Numbered from the stretch's first letter, positions 1-6,879 are shown. The stretch: 9,943 nt of DNA from Clostridia bacterium (GCA_017416885.1 JAFQAM010000118.1:1-9943), one strand, 5' to 3'. The notes: generated from the sequence alone by a model not told the origin. Made by a program: numbers and translations.

Positions 1-2
1 AA

Positions 3-1322
3 AAGCATATTCCTTGGTGTCATGTGTACGGAAACCACGATTATGAAAATAAAGCGCTTTCCAAACACGATCAAAACCAAATTTATCAGAGCTATGAATA
101 CTGTATTTCAAAGGATATTGAGGAAATTTCATCCGGTCAAAGTAACTATATCCATGCAGTTTATAATCCAGACGGAACAATCGGCTCCGCGATTTACTTC
201 TTTGATTCAGGCGAATATTCAAGATACACATACGGATTTATTCAAGAGGACCAAATCAATTGGTATAAGGACACCTCTATGCTTTTACAGGAGTACAACT
301 ACGGTACTGTCGTTCCATCAATAATGGCGTTCCATATTCCACTTATTGAAAACAGATATGCTTATGAAAACAGAGGCGATACTGAAATTGTTTATAGTTG
401 GGAAGGTCACAGAAACGAGCCTATTCACTCTGCAGAATGTGACACAGAGCTTCTTGAAACAATTTGGGAGCGCGGCGATGTAAAGGCAATCATAACAGGT
501 CACGACCATAGAAATGACTATTCTTACAATTATAAAGGCGTATATCTAATGAGCTGCACTAATATTAGTGAGCTCGGTTATACTGATGACGATGTACAAG
601 GCTCCCGTGTAATTGATATTAACTTAAATACAATCAACGGTGAAATTCCAACATACATTGAAAGAATTAAGGAAAGAGCAAATCCTGATGATTTTGATAC
701 ATATGAGGACAATGTATCCTTGGAAATCAACAACGAGTTAGTACAAGGTACTCATAAAGGCGATGGCGGCTACGGTACTGCTTCAGGTAAGTGTAATGTT
801 ACATATAAGGATGGCAAGGGCAAGGACGGTGGCTCTGCAATTGAGATTGTAAGAGGAAACAGTAACACATTTGATTTATTTATAGATATTGCAAATCCAG
901 GTAAGGTCGGAAGCAATAAATATTTTATGCTTTGGGCTGATTTTACACAAACCGAGTTTAATCAAGGCTGCTTCGGTTTAATCACTGAGCACGGTGATTC
1001 CTTACCATTCTCTACACTCTACTCTGATTCACCTGTTACCTTCTACTATTTACCGGACGGTGAAACAGAATGGCAAGAGCTTTCGCTTGGTGATAACGGT
1101 TACTTCGGCGTTGAGGAAGCTAACTCACAGGGTGTTAACGGCTTGAAGGGATATTTTGCTTTCTCACTTGATACTATTAGCCAAGACCTTGTTCCTTTAA
1201 CAAGCGATACTGTAATTACAGGCATTTACTTTAAGGGCTCAGTTAAAAATAATCTTAAATTTATTGACAAGCCTTTCTATATTTGCGAATTCCAGCTTGT
1301 AACAGACTACAAGAACAATTAA
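3..1322 (+). CDS. Calcineurin-like (Dcr2-type) metallophosphoesterase with C-terminal beta-rich domain, 5' end missing
   Basis: The reading frame is open from the first full codon of the window, so the start lies upstream; the GTG at 24 is internal. Translation begins KHIPWCHVYGNHDYEN, which holds the GNHD metal-binding motif of calcineurin-like phosphoesterases. FHIP follows at about 330-341 and GHDH at 498-509, both normal later metal-site motifs. The spacing and the HIP...GHDH.NDY pattern resemble the Dcr2/purple-acid-phosphatase-like branch, which uses two metal ions to hydrolyse phosphoesters. After about base 690 the phosphoesterase fold ends, and roughly 210 residues rich in Gly, Asp, aromatic and beta-forming residues follow, perhaps a carbohydrate- or surface-binding module (inference). 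A signal peptide would be expected upstream, as many such two-domain proteins are exported, but it cannot be seen here. No sortase motif or C-terminal membrane segment is present. The substrate is unknown. It is followed by its own terminator and converges with the minus-strand operon. Confidence 0.88.
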   Translation, partial: KHIPWCHVYGNHDYENKALSKHDQNQIYQSYEYCISKDIEEISSGQSNYIHAVYNPDGTIGSAIYFFDSGEYSRYTYGFIQEDQINWYKDTSMLLQEYNYGTVVPSIMAFHIPLIENRYAYENRGDTEIVYSWEGHRNEPIHSAECDTELLETIWERGDVKAIITGHDHRNDYSYNYKGVYLMSCTNISELGYTDDDVQGSRVIDINLNTINGEIPTYIERIKERANPDDFDTYEDNVSLEINNELVQGTHKGDGGYGTASGKCNVTYKDGKGKDGGSAIEIVRGNSNTFDLFIDIANPGKVGSNKYFMLWADFTQTEFNQGCFGLITEHGDSLPFSTLYSDSPVTFYYLPDGETEWQELSLGDNGYFGVEEANSQGVNGLKGYFAFSLDTISQDLVPLTSDTVITGIYFKGSVKNNLKFIDKPFYICEFQLVTDYKNN

Positions 1323-1326
1323 TTTT

Positions 1327-1360
1327 AATAGACAGAGACTTGCTCTCTGTCTATTTTTAT
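1327..1360 (+). terminator. Intrinsic terminator of the phosphoesterase gene
   Basis: An 11-bp perfect stem (1327-1337 with 1345-1355) has a 7-nt loop that could close to 5 nt by an extra A-T pair. A run of T's follows directly (TTTTTAT to 1360). It starts five bases after the stop codon, so it should end plus-strand transcription. Confidence 0.88.
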
Positions 1361-1396
1361 AAAAAAGATGCAACCTTAAATAAGATTGCATCTTTT
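1361..1396 (-). terminator. Intrinsic terminator of the rluA-like...nif3 operon
   Basis: An 11-bp perfect inverted repeat (1363-1373 with 1386-1396; core GATGCAA/TTGCATC) lies directly after the minus-strand stop at 1399. Read on the minus strand it ends in six U's, most of them within the stem arm. It sits back to back with the plus-strand terminator, so the two converging units are separated by two distinct hairpins rather than one shared hairpin. Confidence 0.8.
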
Positions 1397-1398
1397 AA

Positions 1399-2160
1399 TT
1401 ATATCGCTTTTATAGAATTTGAATTATAGATTTCTGTTTTAACATTTGGGCAAATAGCTAAAACATCATTTTCAATTACCTTGCATACAGGATGCTCGGT
1501 GAAAAAGTGTCCTGCTTCAACAATATTGATGCCAATATCCTTTGCATCAATTGTTGTGTTATAGCTTGCTCTGCCTGTTAGAATAGTATCTGCATGCATT
1601 TCTAAAGCACTATCAATCATATCCTTGCCGTCTCCACCAATAACATATACTCTTTTTACAGGTCTATTGCCATTGTAGAGCACGAACGGTGAGCCTAATG
1701 CATTTTTTACTTTTTTAGCAAATTCCTCTAAGCTCATTTCGCTTGAATATTCGCCTATTCTGCCCATTCCATTGCTTTCATCAATTACAATATTTCCCAA
1801 ATTAAGAATATCGGTAAGAGCATCATTTACGCCAGGCTGAGAGGCATCTAAGCGAGTATGAAATGACATAACCTGAACATTATTTTGAATTAACTTAATT
1901 AGCTTATTTTGAGTAAAGCTCAATGGGGACAATGCTTTTTGTGCACGAAAAACAAGCGGATGATGTGAAATAATAGTATCAAAGCCATTTTCAACAGCGT
2001 AATCGACGGTATCCATTGTTACATCAAGCGCAATAAGAACATTTTTAATTTCTGCATCTAAGTTGCTTGCGCACATAATTCCGTCATTATCCCAGCTACA
2101 TCTAAGCACATCAGGGTAATGCGCTCTTGATAATTTATCGTATAATTCCTTAAAAGTCAT
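1399..2160 (-). CDS. NIF3/YqfO-family metal-binding protein (Nif3-like dinuclear metal center protein)
   Basis: This 253-residue protein has the NIF3 signatures: WDNDG at residues 23-27, SHHP at 65-68, HTRLD at 101-105, and GHFFTEHP at 217-224 near the C-terminus. The His, Asp and Glu residues in these motifs form the dinuclear metal site of the family. It is the short form, without the PII-like insertion that brings B. subtilis YqfO to about 370 residues. The family is often labelled GTP cyclohydrolase I type 2, but its physiological role is not settled. The start ATG is supported by an AAGG ribosome binding site 8 nt upstream. The trmK stop codon is only 10 nt upstream; trmK next to nif3 is a recurrent Firmicutes pair (yqfN-yqfO in B. 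subtilis). It is the last gene of the minus-strand operon and ends at a terminator. Confidence 0.93.
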   Translation of the reverse strand: MTFKELYDKLSRAHYPDVLRCSWDNDGIMCASNLDAEIKNVLIALDVTMDTVDYAVENGFDTIISHHPLVFRAQKALSPLSFTQNKLIKLIQNNVQVMSFHTRLDASQPGVNDALTDILNLGNIVIDESNGMGRIGEYSSEMSLEEFAKKVKNALGSPFVLYNGNRPVKRVYVIGGDGKDMIDSALEMHADTILTGRASYNTTIDAKDIGINIVEAGHFFTEHPVCKVIENDVLAICPNVKTEIYNSNSIKAI

Positions 2161-2170
2161 TTTTACTACC

Positions 2171-2839
2171 TTAATAAAGCTTTTTAAGCTCTATTATTTC
2201 CTTTTCAATATCTGTTGTATCATATCCACCAAGCTTAAATCCGTTAAGCTTCTTTTCTTTTTTCTTAATTAAAGCATCAAGAAGCATTTTAAGCTTATCG
2301 CCACCGTTTTCAATATTTTTAATGCCTAATTCAAGCTGAATATCACTGTATTGCTTTATGATTCCGTCATATTCCACGCAAATTATTTGATAAAGCTTAT
2401 TATCCTCAAAAACTACATTTTCGGCAATTGCAGAATATCCGTTTTGCAAATATTCGCGTAGCTCCTTAACCATTGTCATAGGCTGTAAAATAAGTCTAAT
2501 TCCCTGTTTTTTTATGTATTCAGAGCTTTCTAAAATTTGAACAATTAATTCACCGCCCATTCCACATATTACAATGTCAGTAGGTGAATATTTGTTTATT
2601 CCATCAAGTCCGTTTGCAATACAGGTATCAATTGTATTATCCAAATTGTATTTAGAAATGTTCTCTCTCGCCTTTGAGATAGGCCCTTCATTTACATCAG
2701 ATGCTATTGCTCTTGTAATTTTATTCTCTAATGCAAGATAAATTGGTAAATATGCGTGGTCTGTACCTATATCTGCAACTACTGCACCGTCACGCACATA
2801 CGATGCGGCGGTGCAGAGTCTTTCGCTGATTTTTAGCAT
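2171..2839 (-). CDS. trmK: tRNA (adenine22-N1)-methyltransferase TrmK
   Basis: This 222-residue class I SAM-dependent methyltransferase has the TrmK glycine loop ADIGTDHAYL (residues 22-31), the catalytic-region motif CGMGG (92-96) and LQPM (118-121). The family methylates N1 of A22 in the D-loop region of bacterial tRNAs such as tRNA-Ser. Length matches the family (about 225-240). The start fits the usual family N-terminus (MLKISERL) but has no Shine-Dalgarno sequence: the bases before the ATG are AAACAAATAAT. The DUF1858 gene stops one base upstream (TAA-T-ATG), so translation probably relies on termination-reinitiation coupling. The C-terminal 60-70 residues are Lys/Glu-rich and helical, as in TrmK, where this part forms a coiled-coil domain implicated in tRNA binding. 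Confidence 0.95.
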   Translation of the reverse strand: MLKISERLCTAASYVRDGAVVADIGTDHAYLPIYLALENKITRAIASDVNEGPISKARENISKYNLDNTIDTCIANGLDGINKYSPTDIVICGMGGELIVQILESSEYIKKQGIRLILQPMTMVKELREYLQNGYSAIAENVVFEDNKLYQIICVEYDGIIKQYSDIQLELGIKNIENGGDKLKMLLDALIKKKEKKLNGFKLGGYDTTDIEKEIIELKKLY

Positions 2840-2840
2840 A

Positions 2841-3038
2841 TTATTTGTTTAAAAATGCATTGATTTTTGCAATTAAAGCATCTGCATCTGTACCGTGTGC
2901 ACGGCAAGCATCCTCAATTGCTTCGCCTCTTGAGTGAGGACATCCTAAGCAATGCATACCAATTTCGAAGAAAAATTGTGCTGTTTCAGGATTAAAATCA
3001 AGTACATCGCCAATAATAGTCTTTTTTGTTACTTCCAT
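2841..3038 (-). CDS. DUF1858 / hybrid-cluster-associated redox disulfide domain protein
   Basis: A 65-residue single-domain protein contains GMHCLGCPHSRGEAIEDAC. The CxxC pair (Cys30 and Cys33), a following Pro and a third Cys at about 45 match the DUF1858/TIGR03980 family, named from association with the hybrid cluster protein and thought to act as a redox disulfide or metal-handling domain. No direct function is established. A strong ribosome binding site (AAAGGAG, 8 nt before the ATG) supports the start. It lies between murA, whose stop is 18 bases upstream, and trmK, whose start is one base downstream, so it is surely co-transcribed. No hcp gene is in the window; in this setting its partner is unknown. 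Confidence 0.9.
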   Translation of the reverse strand: MEVTKKTIIGDVLDFNPETAQFFFEIGMHCLGCPHSRGEAIEDACRAHGTDADALIAKINAFLNK

Positions 3039-3056
3039 TTTTGTATTCTCCTTTAT

Positions 3057-4310
3057 TTAATTATTTACTAATTTTATTTTTCCACCAATAGAGGTAAGCT
3101 TTTCAACTAAGCATTCATAGCCTCTGATGATGTAATTAACATTACTTATTTCGCTATTTCCTTGTGCTCCAAGGGATGCAGTGACTAATGCTGCCCCTGC
3201 TCTTAAATCAGTCGCATCGGTTCTTGCTCCAAACAGATAAGACGGCTTTATAACTGCCATATTATCAATTGTTGTAATATTTGCTCCCATTTTTCTAAGC
3301 TCATTTACATATGCAAAGCGTGTAGGGAAAATTTCATCTTTTACGCTTCCACCGTCACATGTAAAGCATAATAATGCAGACAGCTGAGGATGTAAATCGG
3401 TTGGAAATAGCGGATACGGCGCAGTTACTACATTAACGCCATTTAAAACAGTGCTTTTTTTAATATGTACTTTGCTCTCATATTCTTTAATATGCATTCC
3501 CATTGATTTAAAAAAATCTAAAGAATATCGCAAATGAGTGACATTAACCTTATTTAATAGCACTTCTCCGTTAGATGCTCCAACAAAGCAAGCATAGGTT
3601 AAAGCCTCAATCATATCGGGGAAAACCGTATAATCAGTACCGTATAATTTATTGGCACCGTTTACAAGGATTGTTCTGTTTTTGCGAATTATTTTGCCAC
3701 CGCACTTATTTAAAAAGCAAATTAAATCGTCAACATGTGGCTCAATTGCACAATTTTCAATTATTGTTGTGCCTTCAATAAAGATTGATGCAAGCACCAT
3801 ATTTATTGTAGCACCAACAGAAATTTTGTCAAGAGTTATTTTTTGGCTTTTTAGCTTTTTATCTGCTTTTATTTCAATTTTTCCGTCTTTTTCAATACAA
3901 GTAGCACCTAAACAACAAAATCCCTTTAAATGTTGTTCAATAGGTCTTACACCAAAATTACAGCCACCAGGCATATTAATGCAGACCTCGTTAAATCTTG
4001 CAAATAAAGCTCCCATTAAATAAGAGGATGCTCTCATCTTAGAAACAAGCTCTTGATTTTTTATTGTTGCAGTTGCATTTTTAGTATTAATTCTAACTGT
4101 ATTTCGTTCAATAAAATCTGCATCAGCGCCTAAGCCTCGCAAAATTTCAAGCGAATTATAAATATCGCTTACTCTTGGAATATTATGAATAATACATTCA
4201 TCCTTTACAAGTAAGCAAGCATATATAATGGGCAATGCAGAATTTTTCATTCCCGAAATATTTACTTCACCATACAGTCGGTGACCGCCTTCAATTATAA
4301 GTCTTTCCAT
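3057..4310 (-). CDS. murA: UDP-N-acetylglucosamine 1-carboxyvinyltransferase (MurA), divergent copy
   Basis: This 417-residue cytoplasmic enzyme matches the usual MurA length (419 in E. coli). It would transfer enolpyruvate from PEP to UDP-GlcNAc, the first committed step of peptidoglycan synthesis. Catalytic and ligand residues are visible at near-identical numbering: Lys22-Asn23 in SGMKNSALP, Arg93 in MRAS, Cys117 in PGGCNFG (the PEP and fosfomycin target cysteine), Asp305 in FPTD, Arg331, DLR at 368-370 and Arg396 in IRGYE. Several usually strong motifs are changed: PDRIEAGT reads PDMIEALT and FENRF reads FPTRF, so this may be one of two MurA paralogues, which is common in low-GC Gram-positives (inference). 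A GAGGT ribosome binding site lies 4 nt before the ATG. A predicted stem pairs across the site and the AUG (see the leader entry). Confidence 0.92.
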   Translation of the reverse strand: MERLIIEGGHRLYGEVNISGMKNSALPIIYACLLVKDECIIHNIPRVSDIYNSLEILRGLGADADFIERNTVRINTKNATATIKNQELVSKMRASSYLMGALFARFNEVCINMPGGCNFGVRPIEQHLKGFCCLGATCIEKDGKIEIKADKKLKSQKITLDKISVGATINMVLASIFIEGTTIIENCAIEPHVDDLICFLNKCGGKIIRKNRTILVNGANKLYGTDYTVFPDMIEALTYACFVGASNGEVLLNKVNVTHLRYSLDFFKSMGMHIKEYESKVHIKKSTVLNGVNVVTAPYPLFPTDLHPQLSALLCFTCDGGSVKDEIFPTRFAYVNELRKMGANITTIDNMAVIKPSYLFGARTDATDLRAGAALVTASLGAQGNSEISNVNYIIRGYECLVEKLTSIGGKIKLVNN

Positions 4311-4360
4311 TCCGACCTCATAAAAATAGTATTCTATACTATTCTATTCGGTCGAAATAA
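4307..4360 (-). promoter_or_regulatory. Predicted RNA stem occluding the murA start codon
   Basis: In the transcript, bases 4360-4350 (UUAUUUCGACC) can pair with bases 4317-4307 (GGUCGGAAUGG) in 11 contiguous pairs, three of them G-U. The second arm contains half of the GAGGU ribosome binding site and the whole murA AUG. The 32-nt loop holds a further 7-bp hairpin (4343-4337 with 4331-4325). The pairing is seen in the sequence; a regulatory role, such as start-site masking or thermosensing, is inference. It occupies nearly all of the 52-base gap between the DUF3810 gene and murA. Confidence 0.45.
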
Positions 4361-4362
4361 TT

Positions 4363-5469
4363 TTAGTTCTTGGATTTTAAATACGCGCAGGTTAAATCAA
4401 CTATCATTCCATAGCTTTTTGTGCCTTCCTTTTGTCCGTTTGCCTGTAAATATGAATCGTTAAGATTTCCTGTTACCTCTGATGCAACTGAGTCTCTGTA
4501 TTTGTCAAAGAACCTTGAATAGCTTTCTAAATCGCCCTTAACTCTACTGTCTAACATTGATGCGACTTTATAATATAAGTCCTTGTCAGCTGAATACAAT
4601 GCGCCTGTAATAGTGCTATAAACATCTAAATACGCGCTGTATTTCAAAAAGCTATCATCAGAATTAATCATAACAACAAACGAAATAAAATTCGCCTCAT
4701 TTTCTCTTGCAACACCTCTTTGATGCGCCATTTCGTGCGTTGCAGATGACGCTACGACAAAATCGGGATAATTTGTATTTATGTTGCTTTCACCTGTATA
4801 AAAGGTGTAAATTCCCGAAATATGAGTATAGGTCATTGGCTCGCTTAAAATAATTGGCTTTACAATTGATTTAAAATTGATAATTACGCCGTATTCTTCC
4901 TCGTATCTATCGTATGCATCACAAATTTTTGAGCTAAGCTTGTAATATCCATATGGCATAACTGAAGCGCCTGTGTTATCATAAATAATTTCATTTGAAA
5001 GCTCGTTTAAATTATTCACAATAATCATTGAGGCTTCGTATAAATCCTCTTTGCTTAGCTTTTCAGTTTCGAGATTAAGCTTTTTATCAATAGTTGAGTT
5101 ATGAAATCCACTTGAATAGGTCCATACAAATGTGATAAAAATAAACAAAACTATGCTTAAAAGCTTCATCAAAAATCGAATGGTATCCTTGGTGCTTATT
5201 TTTGCATTTTTAATGCCTCGGATAAAAACAATCGCTGACAATAAAGGTGATGCTAATAGCAAGGTTTCTGTAATCGAAAGCGGAACAATACTTGATGCTT
5301 GCGCTAAAATCTGTCTAACAGGTGTAGTTAGATAAAGATTAAAGAAATCTGCGAATTTTACAGAGCTTAGCACCATAATATAACAAATTAAGCTAATAAT
5401 TGATAAAATGAAAATTATAAACGGAAAAAGAGGCACATATTCTCTAATTTTTCGGTATAAATTCCTCAT
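4363..5469 (-). CDS. DUF3810 family membrane protein with zinc metalloprotease motif
   Basis: About 368 residues. Three hydrophobic segments (roughly residues 15-37, 67-86 and 103-121) are followed by a soluble domain of about 250 residues containing ATHEMAHQRG. This is a HExxH zinc site (His247, Glu248 and His251, numbered from the upstream TTG), followed by ARENEAN, whose Glu could be the third ligand. HExxHQRG.xRExEANF is typical of DUF3810, an uncharacterised family seen in Firmicutes and Bacteroidetes. The active site is expected outside the membrane, but no substrate is known. Two starts share one AAGGAG site: a TTG at 5475 with about 5 nt spacing, and an ATG at 5469 with about 11 nt. 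I chose the ATG; the difference is two residues. Either start lies inside the end of the upstream pseudouridine synthase gene (about 26-32 bases of overlap), which implies translational coupling. Murein-related work is suggested only by the murA neighbour. Confidence 0.88.
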   Translation of the reverse strand: MRNLYRKIREYVPLFPFIIFILSIISLICYIMVLSSVKFADFFNLYLTTPVRQILAQASSIVPLSITETLLLASPLLSAIVFIRGIKNAKISTKDTIRFLMKLLSIVLFIFITFVWTYSSGFHNSTIDKKLNLETEKLSKEDLYEASMIIVNNLNELSNEIIYDNTGASVMPYGYYKLSSKICDAYDRYEEEYGVIINFKSIVKPIILSEPMTYTHISGIYTFYTGESNINTNYPDFVVASSATHEMAHQRGVARENEANFISFVVMINSDDSFLKYSAYLDVYSTITGALYSADKDLYYKVASMLDSRVKGDLESYSRFFDKYRDSVASEVTGNLNDSYLQANGQKEGTKSYGMIVDLTCAYLKSKN

Positions 5470-6334
5470 TTCCAAAAATTCTCCTTATTAATTCTTTCAT
5501 ATCAGGTGCTAATGGAGCATAAAACTCGCCTATGCCCTCAACACCCATTTTTAAGCAATGTAATGCTTGTCTATTTATCTCCTTGTCGCTTCCACCATAC
5601 AATGTATCACCTGCCAACGGATGTCCGATATGAGCCATATGCACTCTTATTTGATGTGTTCTGCCTGTTTTGGGAGTTACTAAAACAACGCTATATTTTT
5701 CGTTGGCGCACAGTGATGTATATTCAGTAAGCGCATACTCTCCGTCTTTCATTACTCCTCTTTTAATAATACTTTTTTCAAGACGGTCAATAGGCGCTTC
5801 AATTACTCCGTTGCCTGTTAAATAACCTTCTATAACGGCAACATACGATTTTTGGACCTTGCCGCTTTTTATTTTATCTGATAGTATCGCAGAATAAAGC
5901 TTATTATTAGCGGTTATTACAACCCCGCTTGTATTCTTGTCAAGACGGTTTGTGGCTCTGAAAACATAAGGCTTATCCCTATATCTATATGCTAACGCAT
6001 TTGCCAATGTATTTCCGCGATTATTTGTAGATTCGTGCGTAGGCATTCCATATGGCTTATTAACAATCGTTATATTTTCATTTTCAAAAATTATTTCAAT
6101 AGGCAAATTGACTGGCTCTAAAAATTCATTTTCATCCTCTTTTGTATCGCCAATATTAAGCTCTAATATATCGCCTGACTTTAAAGTATAAATAACATTT
6201 TGATGTAAACCATTCACGGTGATTCCGTCCGGAAGCTTTTTTAGCTGCTTTAATAATGAATGTGAAAAGCCGTTGGATTTTAAAAAATCCTTAATAGCTT
6301 TTCCCTCTTGTTCTTTATTTATTATGTATTTCAT
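5444..6334 (-). CDS. RluA-family pseudouridine synthase with S4 domain
   Basis: This 296-residue protein has an N-terminal S4-like RNA-binding region (about residues 1-60) and an RluA catalytic domain. The catalytic Asp132 lies in NRLDKNTSG (family consensus HRLDxxTSG, so the His is Asn here), with KSYVAVIEG at 162-170 and GRTHQIRVHMAHIGHPLAGD at 224-243. It should isomerise uridine to pseudouridine in rRNA or tRNA; the exact target (RluA-, RluC- or RluD-like) cannot be told from motifs. The ATG at 6334 matches the family N-terminus and no other suitable start is near. No Shine-Dalgarno sequence precedes it. The extended -10 box of a good promoter ends only 6 bases before the ATG, so the transcript is predicted to begin at or next to the start codon. 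It is the first gene of the minus-strand operon. Confidence 0.93.
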   Translation of the reverse strand: MKYIINKEQEGKAIKDFLKSNGFSHSLLKQLKKLPDGITVNGLHQNVIYTLKSGDILELNIGDTKEDENEFLEPVNLPIEIIFENENITIVNKPYGMPTHESTNNRGNTLANALAYRYRDKPYVFRATNRLDKNTSGVVITANNKLYSAILSDKIKSGKVQKSYVAVIEGYLTGNGVIEAPIDRLEKSIIKRGVMKDGEYALTEYTSLCANEKYSVVLVTPKTGRTHQIRVHMAHIGHPLAGDTLYGGSDKEINRQALHCLKMGVEGIGEFYAPLAPDMKELIRRIFGNEEFIPKN

Positions 6335-6340
6335 AATTAT

Positions 6341-6369
6341 ATTTTAACATAAATAAACAATATTTTCAA
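6341..6369 (-). promoter_or_regulatory. Sigma-A type promoter for the rluA-like/murA/trmK/nif3 operon
   Basis: On the minus strand TTGAAA (6369-6364), a 17-bp spacer and TAAAAT (6346-6341) with an upstream TG (TGTTAAAAT, extended -10) form a good housekeeping promoter. Seven bases beyond the -10 box is position 6334, the A of the first ATG, which predicts a leaderless mRNA. A competing TATAAT sits 3 bases nearer the gene (6343-6338) but has no good -35 at the right distance. Confidence 0.7.
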
Positions 6370-6429
6370 TAAATTTGTTAAGTCAGTAGCATATAAGCGA
6401 TAATTTTTTGTTAAATTTTGAATTTACTA

Positions 6430-6458
6430 TTGAATAATTTAACTTTTTAGGCTATAAT
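6430..6458 (+). promoter_or_regulatory. Sigma-A type promoter of yajC
   Basis: TTGAAT (6430-6435), an exact 17-bp spacer and a perfect TATAAT (6453-6458). The predicted start point is at about 6465-6466, giving a 5' leader of about 25 bases before the yajC ATG at 6490. It diverges from the rluA-like promoter 60 bases away. Confidence 0.85.
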
Positions 6459-6476
6459 TACTAAGATGAAATTTTC

Positions 6477-6483
6477 AGGAGGT
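6477..6483 (+). promoter_or_regulatory. Ribosome binding site that sets the yajC start
   Basis: AGGAGGT is placed 6 bases before the ATG at 6490. It decides this start over the in-frame upstream ATG at 6466, which has no ribosome binding site and lies at the predicted transcription start. Confidence 0.9.
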
Positions 6484-6489
6484 ATAAAA

Positions 6490-6879
6490 ATGGAATTTTT
6501 TCAAACTTATGGCACAACTATTTTAATGGTTGTTGGTCTTGTAGTTGTTTTCTACTTAATGTACAGATCAAACAAAAAGCAAGAAAAGGAAGCTCAAAAT
6601 ATGCGCGACTCTCTTGAGGTTGGCGATGAAATTACTACTATCGGTGGCATTGTTGGTGAAATCGTTAAGGTTAAAGAGGAAACAATTACTATTGAGACAG
6701 GTAAGGACAGAACAAAAATTAAGCTTCGCCGCAGCGCAGTTCGTTCCGTTGATGTTTATGCAGCAGAAAAAAGAGGCGAAACAAAGAAGACAGATTCTAT
6801 AAAGAGCGACAAGCCTGCTTTAAAGGAAGATAAAAAAGCAAGCAAAAACGAAAACGAAGAAAACGCTGAAAACGAATAA
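6490..6879 (+). CDS. yajC: Preprotein translocase subunit YajC
   Basis: This 129-residue protein has one N-terminal membrane segment (about residues 8-26) and then the YajC core: EVGDEITTIGGIVGEIVKVKEE, split here by me as EVGDEITTIGGIVG followed by EIVKVKEE, and a KLRRSAVRSV segment. YajC is an accessory membrane subunit that associates with SecDF and SecYEG in protein export. The last 40 residues are a charged Lys/Glu/Asn tail of low complexity, which is variable in the family. The start at 6490 is chosen for its strong ribosome binding site; starting at 6466 would add eight residues (MKFSGGIK). No secD or secF gene follows. A terminator hairpin comes next, then the TIGR04086-type gene. Confidence 0.94.
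   Translation: MEFFQTYGTTILMVVGLVVVFYLMYRSNKKQEKEAQNMRDSLEVGDEITTIGGIVGEIVKVKEETITIETGKDRTKIKLRRSAVRSVDVYAAEKRGETKKTDSIKSDKPALKEDKKASKNENEENAENE

Noticed and set aside
22..324. A 100-codon plus-strand frame at the left edge
   Set aside because: Out of frame with the phosphoesterase, whose GNHD and GHDH motifs fix the real frame; no ribosome binding site.
3652..4023. A 123-codon plus-strand open frame inside murA
   Set aside because: Antisense shadow of murA; the minus-strand protein carries all MurA catalytic residues.
4325..4343. AT-rich hairpin before murA as an intrinsic terminator on the minus strand
   Set aside because: The 7-bp stem is almost all A-T and too weak to terminate by itself; it is better explained as part of the murA leader fold.
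6375..6416. Two copies of TTTGTTAA between the divergent promoters as an operator
   Set aside because: Short AT-rich direct repeats in an AT-rich gap; chance is likely and they do not overlap either promoter core convincingly.
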